Counted from the stretch's first letter, positions 50,538-58,707 are shown. The stretch: DNA of 64,000 nucleotides from Rhodopseudomonas sp. BR0M22 (GCF_010907035.1 NZ_QUMK01000013.1:1-64000); one strand, 5' to 3'. Translations and numbers: made by a program. The notes: a model not told the origin generated them from the letters alone.

Positions 50538-50954
50538 TCAGGCTGGGGCGTCCTGGCCCGCCGCAGCGCGGGCGGCGAACACCTCCTTGGCGGCGAACAG
50601 ACCGTTCAGCGCCGCCGGGAAGCCGGCATACACCGCCATCTGCATGATGATTTCGCTGATTTCGTCGCGGCTGAGCCCGACATTCAGGCCGGCCTGGATG
50701 TGAACCTTGAGCTGCGGCGTGGCGTTGCCCATCGCGGTCAGCGCGGCGATGGTCGCGATCTCGCGTGCGCGCAGGTCAAGTCCGGGGCGGCTGTAGATGT
50801 CGCCGAACGGAAACTCGATCAGATAGCGGGCGAAATCCGGCGCAATGTCGGCCAGTGAATCGACGACCTTGTGGCCGGCCTCGCCGTCAATCGTCGACAG
50901 CGCGCGCAGGCCGCGCTCGAATCTTTCGTGCTGGTCGGATAGCTGTTGCGTCAT
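50538..50954 (-). CDS. Carboxymuconolactone decarboxylase-like (AhpD fold) protein
   Basis: A 138-residue protein with the CMD/AhpD-fold pattern FGDIYSRPGLDLRAREIATIAALTAMG, HIQAGLNVGLSRDEISEIIMQMAVYAGFPAAL. The usual redox CxxC pair is absent. The ATG of MTQQLSDQ has GGAG six bases ahead and lies 68 bases inside the preceding merR gene, so the two are read in overlapping frames and probably co-regulated. Likely a small detoxifying or regulatory enzyme controlled by the MerR protein. Confidence 0.8.
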   Translation of the reverse strand: MTQQLSDQHERFERGLRALSTIDGEAGHKVVDSLADIAPDFARYLIEFPFGDIYSRPGLDLRAREIATIAALTAMGNATPQLKVHIQAGLNVGLSRDEISEIIMQMAVYAGFPAALNGLFAAKEVFAARAAAGQDAPA

Positions 50955-51321
50955 CGTCTGTCTCCACCTTGCTGGCGCCGGCCGCATAGCCGGCGATCTT
51001 GGTGTCGAGGACGGTCAGGCAGGCCTGAAGTTCGGCGACATGCGCCTGAACCTTGTCACGGTGCTGCTGCAGCAGGACGCGACGGGCGTCTTCGGTTGCA
51101 GCTCCGCGTGCGCGCAGTCTGGCGTAAGCCAGCATGTCCCGGATCGGCATCCCGGTAGTCTTGAGTCGACCAAGAAACTCGATCCAGATCAGGATCGACG
51201 CGTCGTAGTCGCGCTGGCCGGATGAATCGCGAGAGGCGCGGGGCAACAGCCCGATCCGCTCGTAATAACGCAGCGTGTGGGCCGACAGTCCGGTTCGCCT
51301 GGCGAGGTCTCCGATCTTCAT
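50887..51321 (-). CDS. MerR-family transcriptional regulator
   Basis: A 144-residue regulator. The N-terminal winged helix-turn-helix IGDLARRTGLSAHTLRYYERIGLLPRA is at residues 3-29, followed by RDYDASILIWIEFLGRLKTTGM and a coiled-coil dimerisation helix. Its C-terminus lacks a clear metal or thiol motif, and the effector is unknown. It lies upstream of and overlaps the CMD-like gene by 68 bases and has a MerR-type promoter directly upstream. It probably regulates its own operon. Confidence 0.88.
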   Translation of the reverse strand: MKIGDLARRTGLSAHTLRYYERIGLLPRASRDSSGQRDYDASILIWIEFLGRLKTTGMPIRDMLAYARLRARGAATEDARRVLLQQHRDKVQAHVAELQACLTVLDTKIAGYAAGASKVETDDDATAIRPARKIRARPARAVDD

Positions 51322-51349
51322 GGCCCGCTCTGTCCGTCACGACGCTCCG

Positions 51350-51380
51350 TTGCTACAGGTTAGAGCGTGCTCTAAGTCAA
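51350..51380 (-). promoter_or_regulatory. MerR-type promoter with dyad operator
   Basis: On the minus strand, TTGACT (51375-51380) is followed by 19 bases and TAGCAA (51350-51355). The 19-base spacer contains the inverted repeat TTAGAGCACGCTCTAA (51360-51375). The over-long spacer with a central dyad is the hallmark of MerR-regulated promoters and lies 29 bases before the merR ATG. Confidence 0.75.
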
Positions 51381-51423
51381 GCGCAACCGCGAGCGGACGG
51401 AGTTGGCGTCAGGGACTCGGGGC

Positions 51424-51607
51424 TCAGACCTCCAGCCACTCCTTGCGGACGGCGGAGTTGGCCTTCAGATCGTCGGGGCTGCCTTCGAACACGATCTTGC
51501 CGTGGCCCATCACATAGACCCGATGCGAGATCCGCATTGCGATCGACAGCTTCTGCTCGACCAGCAGGATGGCGACGCCGCGGCGGGCGATTTCGGCGAT
51601 CAGGTCG
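51424..51607 (-). pseudogene. 3' fragment of livF (duplicate end)
   Basis: This 184-base stretch repeats the final 60 codons and stop of the livF gene at 53596-54294. It matches 53596-53779 at all but five bases, and all five changes are silent, so the 60 encoded residues are identical. There is no start of its own; the in-frame ATG at 51627 would give only a short peptide. It marks the outer end of an inserted island, with the intact livF at the other end. Confidence 0.9.
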
Positions 51608-51707
51608 GGTTCCGCTTTAGCCTCCACAGACTCCTAGGGGGAGAGAGAAGGGCAATAGCTCTTTCCGAATTTAGGATTCTATCCCAAAATAGCCGATAAC
51701 CAAATCT

Positions 51708-51742
51708 AAGAGATTGTGAGATTCTCTTGCAATTGTAAGAGG
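51708..51742 (+). promoter_or_regulatory. Alternating hairpins over the ribosome binding site of the three-Cys gene
   Basis: AAGAGA (51708-51713) can pair with TCTCTT (51723-51728), and CTCTT (51724-51728) can pair instead with AAGAG (51737-51741), which contains most of the likely ribosome binding site AAGAGG seven bases before the ATG. The two stems exclude each other. The second is an 18-base near-palindrome that could also be a protein operator. Confidence 0.4.
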
Positions 51743-51749
51743 ATTCGGG

Positions 51750-52616
51750 ATGGCAAAGCTCTCTTCAATCGAGTGGACCGATTCGACGTTCAATCCGTGG
51801 GTCGGGTGCACGAAGATCGATCGACCACAAGGCGCTCCATCAGCGTGCGACTTCTGCTACGCGGAGAGTTGGTCGAAACGCAGCGGCCACGTCAAATGGG
51901 GCAATCATCCACGACGAAGGACCACGGAAGCCTACTGGAACGAGGCGAGAAAGTGGAATGCGCGAGGCGCTGACTTTCTAGCTGAGCGCGGTCGACGAAG
52001 GCGGGTTTTCTGCGCTTCTCTCGCCGACGTCTTCGATAATCAAGTTGATCCCGTCTGGCGTAGTGACCTTTGGCAATTGATTCGCGAGTGTGGCCAATTG
52101 GATTGGCAGCTTCTGACCAAACGGCCTCAAAATATCCAGAAGATGCTCCCTGCAGATTGGGGGATCGGCTACGAGAACGTTTGGTTGGGGACCACGGCAG
52201 AGGATGCAGCGGCGTACCAGCAGCGCGCTAAACATCTGCTGAGGATTCCGGCTGTCGTTCATTTTATAAGCTATGAACCTGCCATGGGGCCAATCGGGAG
52301 ATTGTCCGTCCGTAATCAAGTGCCGGATTGGCTGATAATCGGCGGGGAAAGTGGAGTTGCGCTGGACCGCACACGGCCGACGAAGCCGGCATGGGTTCGA
52401 GAAGCAATCGCGGAATGTCAGAAATACGGTGTTGCCCCCTTCCTCAAACAGTGGGGGCGATACGCCAACAACCCGCTGGTTTTAGAAGACAATTTATCGG
52501 AGCGAGAGGCAATGCTCATTGACCCGCCTGAGAACGGTAAGGGGGGAGGAATGCTCGATGGACGCCTTTACCGCGTCTTCCCAGAATCTCGTGCGTTGTC
52601 GACAGAGGCTGCTTGA
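51750..52616 (+). CDS. Three-Cys-motif (Gp37/Gp68, DUF5131) protein
   Basis: A 288-residue protein of the phage Gp37/Gp68 (DUF5131) family. It opens with IEWTDSTFNPWVGC and carries the three conserved cysteines at residues 20, 33 and 36 (C-x12-C-x2-C, wider than the usual short first spacing), a radical-SAM-like cluster motif. Later blocks LLTKRPQNIQKMLP, VWLGTTAEDAAAYQQRAKHLLRIPA, FISYEPAMGP, WLIIGGESG and PFLKQWGRY are standard for the family. Its biochemical role is not established. It is followed 31 bases later by tcmP, its usual partner. Confidence 0.9.
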   Translation: MAKLSSIEWTDSTFNPWVGCTKIDRPQGAPSACDFCYAESWSKRSGHVKWGNHPRRRTTEAYWNEARKWNARGADFLAERGRRRRVFCASLADVFDNQVDPVWRSDLWQLIRECGQLDWQLLTKRPQNIQKMLPADWGIGYENVWLGTTAEDAAAYQQRAKHLLRIPAVVHFISYEPAMGPIGRLSVRNQVPDWLIIGGESGVALDRTRPTKPAWVREAIAECQKYGVAPFLKQWGRYANNPLVLEDNLSEREAMLIDPPENGKGGGMLDGRLYRVFPESRALSTEAA

Positions 52617-52647
52617 CGGGAATTGATGTCGTTCCCCAATATTACTT

Positions 52648-53517
52648 ATGAGCCGTCAATACGATCTTTTCGATAAGTTACCGATTACCGATAAGCCGAT
52701 TAGATTTCGAACACCAGACCGCCCGATCTGGACCGAAAACAAGTCGAAGCTGATCGAGCGATATCTTTATTACTTCGTAATGATTACGAAGCATGGAGCC
52801 TACATCGACGGGTTTGCAGGCCCTCAATATCCGGACAAGCACGATGCTTGGGCCGCAAAGTTGGTTTTGGAATCGAAGCCGCCGTTTCTCCGAAAATTCT
52901 GGCTCTGTGAGCAGGATAGGGAAAAACTCCCTCAACTCTACCATCTGGCCGCAGCTTGCAAGCAAAAGGGGCGAGCAATCACGGTAGTTCCAGGTGATTT
53001 CAATCGGAACCTGGACGGCATTCTCGCCAATGGGGAAATAACCGAGAAAATGGCGACGTTTTGCTTGCTCGATCAGCATACGTTTGAGTGTGAATGGGTT
53101 TCGGTCCAGAAGCTTGCTGCTCACAAGAAGGGCAACAAGATCGAACTGTTCTACTTCCTGGCAACCGGGTGGCTGGAACGAGCTATAGCGGGCACCACCC
53201 GTAATATGCAGAATATTCGCAAGTGGTGGGGGCGCGACGATTGGGCGGTGCTAGCTACCATGCGATCTTTTGATCGTGCGCTTCTCTTCGCCGATCGATT
53301 TAAGGAGGAGCTAGGATACAAGCACGCTCATGCTTGGCCCATCTACAACAAGGAGGCCGGAGCCAAGCGTGTGATGTACCACATGATCCACGCATCGGAT
53401 CATGACGAAGCGCCAAAACTGATGAGTCGAGCCTACCGAAAAGCAAATCAACCAAAGGAAGATTTGGCTGAGGTGCAGCAGGAAATGTTTGGCGTCACGA
53501 CTTTCCAGAAGATTTAG
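52648..53517 (+). CDS. tcmP: Three-Cys-motif partner protein TcmP
   Basis: A 289-residue protein with the TcmP layout: an N-terminal TENKSKLIERYLYYFVMITKHGAYIDGFAGPQ (IDGFAGP motif), FCLLDQHTFECEW (in place of the usual DPFG-like box), a middle FYFLATGWLERA block and a C-terminal MYHMIHASDHDEAPKLMSRAYRKA. Family members almost always sit next to a three-Cys-motif protein, as here. The fold looks like a class I methyltransferase, but function is unknown. No clear ribosome binding site precedes the ATG, so it may depend on translation of the upstream gene. Confidence 0.88.
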   Translation: MSRQYDLFDKLPITDKPIRFRTPDRPIWTENKSKLIERYLYYFVMITKHGAYIDGFAGPQYPDKHDAWAAKLVLESKPPFLRKFWLCEQDREKLPQLYHLAAACKQKGRAITVVPGDFNRNLDGILANGEITEKMATFCLLDQHTFECEWVSVQKLAAHKKGNKIELFYFLATGWLERAIAGTTRNMQNIRKWWGRDDWAVLATMRSFDRALLFADRFKEELGYKHAHAWPIYNKEAGAKRVMYHMIHASDHDEAPKLMSRAYRKANQPKEDLAEVQQEMFGVTTFQKI

Positions 53518-53595
53518 AAGAAGATCACTGTCACGCAGAAGAATTGAGTCGGCTAGCAGTCTCTCCCTGAGAAATGCGCTTCGGCAGGCCTCACC

Positions 53596-54294
53596 TCAGA
53601 CCTCCAACCATTCCTTGCGGACGGCGGAGTTGGCCTTGAGATCGTCGGGGCTGCCTTCGAACACGATCTTGCCGTGGCCCATGACATAGACCCGATGCGA
53701 GATCCGCATTGCGATCGACAGTTTCTGCTCGACCAGCAGGATGGCGACGCCGCGGCGGGCGATTTCGGCGATCAGGTCGCCGACCTGCTGGACGATGATT
53801 GGGGCCAGCCCTTCGGTCGGCTCGTCGATCATCACCAGCTCGGGATCCCCCATCAGCGTCCGGCAGATCGTCAGCATCTGCTTTTCGCCGCCCGACAGCA
53901 CGCCAGCAGGAGTATCGGCACGGGCTTTGAGGTTGGAGAACATGTCGAGCATGTCCTCCAGCTTCCATTTGCCAGGATTGCGCGGGTTCTTGATGCCGAG
54001 CATCAGGTTCTGCCGGACCGTTAGGCCCGGGAAGATGTCGCGGTGCTCGGGGACGTAGCCGAGCCCGAGATGCGCGATCTTGTAGCTCGGCAGCCCGGCG
54101 ATATTCTTGCCCTTGAACAGGATGTGGCCGTGTGGCGGCACCTCGCCCATGATCGCCTTGACGGTGGTGGAACGGCCGACGCCGTTGCGGCCGAGCAGGC
54201 TGACGACCTCGCCGGCGTCGATGTGCATATCGACGCCCTGCAGGATGTGGCTCTTGCCGTAATAGGCGTGGAGATCCTTGATCTCGAGCATCAT
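53596..54294 (-). CDS. livF: Branched-chain type ABC transporter ATPase (LivF), system 2
   Basis: A 232-residue ABC ATPase. The Walker A region is GRNGVGRS at residues 35-42, with arginine in place of the usual lysine, as seen in some LivF proteins. LSGGE is at 133-137 and Walker B VMIDEPTEG near 155-162. The ATG overlaps the livG stop (TGATG). The last 60 residues are duplicated on the far side of the island (51424-51607), so this end may have come in with the island. It should work with LivG, LivM and LivH of system 2. Confidence 0.92.
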   Translation of the reverse strand: MMLEIKDLHAYYGKSHILQGVDMHIDAGEVVSLLGRNGVGRSTTVKAIMGEVPPHGHILFKGKNIAGLPSYKIAHLGLGYVPEHRDIFPGLTVRQNLMLGIKNPRNPGKWKLEDMLDMFSNLKARADTPAGVLSGGEKQMLTICRTLMGDPELVMIDEPTEGLAPIIVQQVGDLIAEIARRGVAILLVEQKLSIAMRISHRVYVMGHGKIVFEGSPDDLKANSAVRKEWLEV

Positions 54295-55043
54295 CAGGCC
54301 GCTTCCTCGCCGAGATAGGCTTCCTTGACCTTCAGATTGCCGCGGATCTCGTCCGGCGTGCCCGAAGCGATGATCTGGCCGTAGACCAGCACCGAGATCC
54401 GGTCGGCGAGGCCGAACACCACGCTCATGTCGTGTTCGACGATCAGCAGCGTGCGGCCTTCGGTGAGGCGGCGGATCAGGGTCACGGCGCGTTCGGTCTC
54501 GGCGTTGCTCATGCCGGCGGTCGGCTCGTCGAGCAGGATCACGTCGGCGCCGCCGGCGATGGTGATGCCGATCTCGAGCGCGCGCTGCTCGGCATAGGTG
54601 AGCAGACCCGCCGGCACGTCGCGGCGCGAGGTGAGGTGGATGTCCTCGAGAATTTGCGCGGTACGCTCGCGGACCACCGGCAGGTTGTCGATGTTCTTCC
54701 AGAACGCGTAGCGGTGCCCGGTCGCCCACAGCACGGCGCAGCGGAGATTTTCCCACACCGTCATGTTGGCGAACACGTTGGTGACCTGGAACGAGCGGGA
54801 CAGTCTGCGGCGGTTGATCTGGAACGGCTTCATGCCGGCGATCTCTTCGCCGCGCAGCAGGATACTGCCCGTGGTCGGGCGCATATAGCCGCTGATCAGG
54901 TTGAAGGTGGTCGATTTGCCGGCGCCGTTCGGGCCGATGAGGGCATGCCTCTCGCCCTGGGCGATCGTCAAATTGATGTTCTGGATGACCTTGGTGACGC
55001 CGAAGCTCTTTTCGACGCCGCGGAGTTCGATCGCGGTGCTCAT
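54294..55043 (-). CDS. livG: Branched-chain type ABC transporter ATPase (LivG), system 2
   Basis: A 249-residue ABC ATPase with Walker A GPNGAGKSTT, the LivG block RRRLSRSFQVTNVFANMTVWENLR, a signature region LTYAEQRALEIGITIAGG and Walker B VILLDEPTAGMS. It ends with IIASGTPDEIRGNLKVKEAYLGEE. Both ends are coupled: its ATG overlaps the livM stop by four bases and its stop overlaps the livF start by one. Confidence 0.93.
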   Translation of the reverse strand: MSTAIELRGVEKSFGVTKVIQNINLTIAQGERHALIGPNGAGKSTTFNLISGYMRPTTGSILLRGEEIAGMKPFQINRRRLSRSFQVTNVFANMTVWENLRCAVLWATGHRYAFWKNIDNLPVVRERTAQILEDIHLTSRRDVPAGLLTYAEQRALEIGITIAGGADVILLDEPTAGMSNAETERAVTLIRRLTEGRTLLIVEHDMSVVFGLADRISVLVYGQIIASGTPDEIRGNLKVKEAYLGEEAA

Positions 55044-56344
55044 AGGGCGTGAACCTTGGCGCGGGCGGCGGTGAGGGTGGTGTCCCAGGTCTCGCCGACC
55101 CGGCTCCAGGCCCGCCGCGCGAGCAGGAAGCCGCCGACGATCAGCACGGCCGCGGTCACCCAGGTTATCGGGCTGGCGGCGTCGAACGGGATGCCGAACG
55201 CCTGGATGTGCGGATCCTCGTTGGGATTGACCGTGTAGTGCACGATGGTCTCGATCATCAGCATCAAGCCGACGCACAGCGCCAGGGTCGGCAGCGCGGC
55301 CATCGCGTAACTCGGCAGCATCCGGCTCAGCATCCCGGCGCGGACCAGCGGCCGGTGCATCATCAACAGGCCGGTGATGCCGCCGGGAGCGAACAGCACC
55401 ACGGCGATGAAGAACAGGCCGAAATAGAGCTGCCACACCTGTGTGAGGTCGGACAGGCCGAGCGACAGGACGGTGACGAAGATCGCACCAACGATCGGAC
55501 CGATGAAGAATCCGATGCCGCCGATATAGGCGGCGAACAGCACGGTGCCGGACTGCACCGCGCCGAGATAGGCCGAATTGGCGATCTCGAAGTTGATCGC
55601 CGCCAGCGCACCGGCGATGCCGGCAAAGAAGCCGGAGAAGCAGAAGGCGATATAGCGCACAACATGCGGATCGTAGCCGACGAACTGCACCCGTTCCGGG
55701 TTGTCGCGCACCGCGTTGCACATCCGGCCCAGCGGGGTGCGGGTCAGTGCATACATCGCGATGATCGCGATCAGCGTCCAGGCGGCGATCAGATAATAGA
55801 TCTGGATCTGAGGTCCGAACGACAGCCCGAACACCTTGAACAGTTTGGTGCGGTTGGCCGAAATGCCGGCTTCGCCGCCGAAGAAGCTGCGCAGGATCAA
55901 TGCCGAGGAGGCGACCAGCTCGGCGAGGCCGAGCGAGATCATTGCAAACGCGGTGCCGGACCGCTGCGTCATCACCCAGCCGATCAGGGCGGCGAAGAAC
56001 AATCCGGCCACCCCGCCGATCAGCGGCATCAGCGGCAGCGGGATCGGCCATTTGTGGAAGCCGACGATGTTGATGGCATGGATCGCGAGGAAGCCGCCGA
56101 GGCCGTAGTACACCGCGTGGCCGAACGACAGCATGCCGGTTTGGCCGAGCAGGATATTGTACGACAGCGCGAAGATGATCGATATGCCGACCAGGCTGAA
56201 TGTCGTCATCGAGCCGCCGGAGGAGAACACCTTCGGCAACACCAGGAGCACCAGCCCGGTGAGGATCCAGATCCCGTAGAATTTCATGCGGTCGGACAGC
56301 GTCGGCCGGGGCGGCGCGACGCTGGATGAGGCGAGGTCGGTCAT
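55040..56344 (-). CDS. livM: Branched-chain type permease (LivM), system 2
   Basis: A 434-residue permease, longer than many LivM because of a C-terminal extension of about 90 residues after LFAPGGITGLLMMHRPL. Typical blocks are FALSYNILLGQTGMLSFGHAVYYGLGGF and LGRMCNAVRDNPERVQFVGYDP. The ATG of MTDLASSS overlaps the livH stop by four bases. System 2 partner of LivH. Confidence 0.92.
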   Translation of the reverse strand: MTDLASSSVAPPRPTLSDRMKFYGIWILTGLVLLVLPKVFSSGGSMTTFSLVGISIIFALSYNILLGQTGMLSFGHAVYYGLGGFLAIHAINIVGFHKWPIPLPLMPLIGGVAGLFFAALIGWVMTQRSGTAFAMISLGLAELVASSALILRSFFGGEAGISANRTKLFKVFGLSFGPQIQIYYLIAAWTLIAIIAMYALTRTPLGRMCNAVRDNPERVQFVGYDPHVVRYIAFCFSGFFAGIAGALAAINFEIANSAYLGAVQSGTVLFAAYIGGIGFFIGPIVGAIFVTVLSLGLSDLTQVWQLYFGLFFIAVVLFAPGGITGLLMMHRPLVRAGMLSRMLPSYAMAALPTLALCVGLMLMIETIVHYTVNPNEDPHIQAFGIPFDAASPITWVTAAVLIVGGFLLARRAWSRVGETWDTTLTAARAKVHAL

Positions 56345-57288
56345 GTTTCGCGGGTTCCCAACAGCCCCATCGGCCGGAAGATCAGAATGAGCACGAGCAG
56401 CAGATACGGCATGATGGGCGCGATCTGCGCGATCGTGACGTTCCAGATGTCGTTGAGCCAGGTGGCCGCGAGGTCGGGACCGAGCGGGCCGAACAGCGAG
56501 GCGAGCGAGCCGTTGATCGAGACCGCGAAGGTCTGCAGCAGCCCGATCAGCAGCGAGGCGATGAACGCGCCGGGCAGCGAGCCGAGCCCGCCGACCACCA
56601 CGACGACGAACAGGATCGGGCCGAGCAGTGCCGCCATGTTCGACTGCGTCACCAGCGACGGACCGGCGATTACGCCGGCGACGGCGGCGAGCGCGGTGCC
56701 GACCCCGAACACCAGCATGAAGATGCGTTCGACGTTGTGACCGAGATGGCCGACCATGTGCGGGTGGGTCAGCGCCGCCTGCACGATCAGACCGATCCGG
56801 GTTCTCTTCAGCGCCAGCAACAGCGCGATGAAGATCACGACCGACACCGCCAGCATGAACATCTTGTAGGCGGGATAGTTGGTCGAGAAGATCGTGAACG
56901 CCGGGAAGTCCAGAATATCGGGTTGCCGATAATCGACCGGAACCTTGCCCCAGATGATGCCGACGATTTCTTCGATCGCGAAAGCGAGGCCGAAGGTGAA
57001 CAAGAGCTCGGCGACGTGGCCGTTCTTGTGGACGCGGCGCAGACCGAAGCGTTCGACGGCGGCGCCGATCGCACCGGCGAGCAGCGGGGCAATCAGCAGC
57101 GCGGGCCAGAACCCGAACCAGCGGCTGATCTGGAATCCGAAGAACGCGCCGAGCATGTAGAAGCTCGCATGCGCGAAGTTCAACACCCCGAGCATGCTGA
57201 AGATCACCGTCAGGCCGCTCGCCATCAGGAACAGCAGCATGCCGTACAGGACGCCGTTGAGGGTGGAGATGACGATCAGCTCGAGCAC
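56341..57288 (-). CDS. livH: Branched-chain type permease (LivH), system 2
   Basis: A 315-residue permease with about eight hydrophobic segments: LNGVLYGMLLFLMASGLTVIFSMLGVLNFAHASFYMLGAF, RTRIGLIVQAALTHPHMVGHLG and VVVVGGLGSLPGAFIASLLIG are family blocks. The C-terminus has the usual FRPMGLLG. It is separated from the substrate-binding gene by a palindromic repeat. First permease gene of system 2. Confidence 0.93.
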   Translation of the reverse strand: MLELIVISTLNGVLYGMLLFLMASGLTVIFSMLGVLNFAHASFYMLGAFFGFQISRWFGFWPALLIAPLLAGAIGAAVERFGLRRVHKNGHVAELLFTFGLAFAIEEIVGIIWGKVPVDYRQPDILDFPAFTIFSTNYPAYKMFMLAVSVVIFIALLLALKRTRIGLIVQAALTHPHMVGHLGHNVERIFMLVFGVGTALAAVAGVIAGPSLVTQSNMAALLGPILFVVVVVGGLGSLPGAFIASLLIGLLQTFAVSINGSLASLFGPLGPDLAATWLNDIWNVTIAQIAPIMPYLLLVLILIFRPMGLLGTRET

Positions 57289-57322
57289 GTTTTTGCCTGC
57301 AACTGAGGGGATGGTCGAGGGT

Positions 57323-57457
57323 CACCTCTCCCCGCTGCGGGGAGAGGTCGAATTGCGCAGCAATCCGGGTGAGGGGGCGTCTCGACAGAGCGCGGACGTT
57401 GCGTCGTGTAGAGGCGCCCCCTCACCCCGCCCCTCTCCCCGCAAGCGGGGAGAGGGA
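57323..57457. repeat. Palindromic repeat between the SBP gene and livH of system 2
   Basis: ACCTCTCCCCGCTGCGGGGAGAGG at the left and CCCTCTCCCCGCAAGCGGGGAGAGGG at the right are matching hairpins, with GGGTGAGGGGGCG facing CGCCCCCTCACCC. It belongs to the same broad type as the repeat at 44499. Confidence 0.82.
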
Positions 57458-57474
57458 GGAGCGACGTGCGAGCC

Positions 57475-58707
57475 TTACGGCCGGTCCATCTTGCAGGTGG
57501 TCGGCACGATGGTCTGCGGCGTGTCGACCTTCGCGACCTGGGTCCAGCCCCAGCCGGTGTTTTCTTCATCGAACTGGCCCGGCTTGATCTCGCCGAACGA
57601 GGAGATGTAGATCGGCTGGAAGAACTGGTGGTCGTCGGCACGCATGAAGCCTTCACCGCCGTCCAGAACTTCGAACTTCATGCCTTCCAGCGCCTTGCCG
57701 ACCTTGATCGGGTCGAGCGACTTGGCCTTCTCGGCGGCCGCCGCGAACATCCGCATTTCATTGACCGCGCGCGGATACCAAAGGCTCAGGCCGACCTTGG
57801 CGCGGAATGCCTTCTCGTAATCCTGAGACGCCTTGTGGTCGACGTTGGCGAAGCCCTCGGTGATCTGAAACACCTTGTGGTCGAGGCCGGCCTGCTTGAT
57901 CGCGGTCGGGCCGCCGGCGCCGCCGGCGTAGTAGGTGTACCAGTTGACCTTGAGACCGGCGTCGGCGGCCGCCTTCAGCAGCAGCGCGATGTCCTGGCCC
58001 CAGTTGCCGGTGACGACGGAGTCGGCGCCGGACGCCTGGATCTTGGCGATATAGGGTGCGAAGTCGGTGATCTTCAGCAGCGGATGCAGCTCGTCGCCGA
58101 CGATCTGAATGTCCGGGCGCTTCTTCGCCAGCATCGCCCGTGCGGTCGAGCGCACCGACTGACCGAAGGAGTAGTCCTGATTGATCAGGTAGACCTTTTT
58201 GATCGCAGGCGTGTCCTTCATGTAGTTGGTTAGCGCCTCCATCTTGATGTCGGAGTTCGCATCCCAGCGGAAATGCGCAAAGCTGCATTTGTCGTTGGTC
58301 AGGATCGGATCGACCGCGGCGTAGTTGAAGTACAGCACTTCCTTGCCGGGATTGCGCTCGTTGTATTTGGTGATGAAGTCCGACAGGGCGCCCGCGACCG
58401 ACGAGCCGTTGCCCTGGGTGACGTAACGCACGCCGGCGTCGATCGCTTTTTGGGCCTGAATCAGGCTTTCCTGCGGGTTCGTCTTGTTGTCGAGCGGAAC
58501 GATCTCGACCTTCTTTCCGAGGATACCGCCCTTGGCGTTGAGTTCATCGGCGAGATACTGGAAGGTCTTCAGGCCGCCTTCACCAACGCTGGCGCCGCCG
58601 CCGGACAACGGATCGATGTAGCCGATCTTCACGGTCTCTTGCGCGGCCGCCACTGAGCCGAGCATCGGCAATGCGATGGCAACGGCTGCGAGCAGAGTCT
58701 TTCGCAT
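57475..58707 (-). CDS. Branched-chain type ABC substrate-binding protein, system 2
   Basis: A 410-residue periplasmic binding protein with a signal peptide (AAVAIALPMLGSVAAAQ, cleavage near residue 22). The mature fold begins ETVKIGYIDPLSGGGASVGEG, then VEIVPLDNKTNPQESLIQAQKAIDAGVRYVTQGNGSS and INQDYSFGQSV, as in LivK-like proteins. A strong ribosome binding site (GGGAGG) precedes the ATG. It is the first gene of the system 2 operon. Ligand unknown. Confidence 0.9.
   Translation of the reverse strand: MRKTLLAAVAIALPMLGSVAAAQETVKIGYIDPLSGGGASVGEGGLKTFQYLADELNAKGGILGKKVEIVPLDNKTNPQESLIQAQKAIDAGVRYVTQGNGSSVAGALSDFITKYNERNPGKEVLYFNYAAVDPILTNDKCSFAHFRWDANSDIKMEALTNYMKDTPAIKKVYLINQDYSFGQSVRSTARAMLAKKRPDIQIVGDELHPLLKITDFAPYIAKIQASGADSVVTGNWGQDIALLLKAAADAGLKVNWYTYYAGGAGGPTAIKQAGLDHKVFQITEGFANVDHKASQDYEKAFRAKVGLSLWYPRAVNEMRMFAAAAEKAKSLDPIKVGKALEGMKFEVLDGGEGFMRADDHQFFQPIYISSFGEIKPGQFDEENTGWGWTQVAKVDTPQTIVPTTCKMDRP

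Larger units (their letters stand above)
51608..53595. mobile_element. Island inserted at the 3' end of livF
   Basis: The roughly 2.0 kb between the two copies of the livF end is visibly lower in GC than the flanks and carries only two genes, DUF5131 and tcmP. It has no integrase or transposase. Insertion with a carried copy of the target gene's end is how some integrative elements keep the target working. Its mode of movement is unknown. Confidence 0.7.

Noticed and set aside
51424-51627. A short separate gene encoding a 67-residue ATPase fragment
   Set aside because: It lacks Walker A and the signature motif and repeats the livF end exactly at the protein level; it is a repeat copy, not a gene.
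51608-53595. Terminal inverted repeats bounding the three-Cys island
   Set aside because: Blocks near 51640-51655 and 53555-53570 share AGGGAGAGA-like text in opposite directions, but the match is short and imperfect and no target duplication other than the 184-bp repeat is visible.
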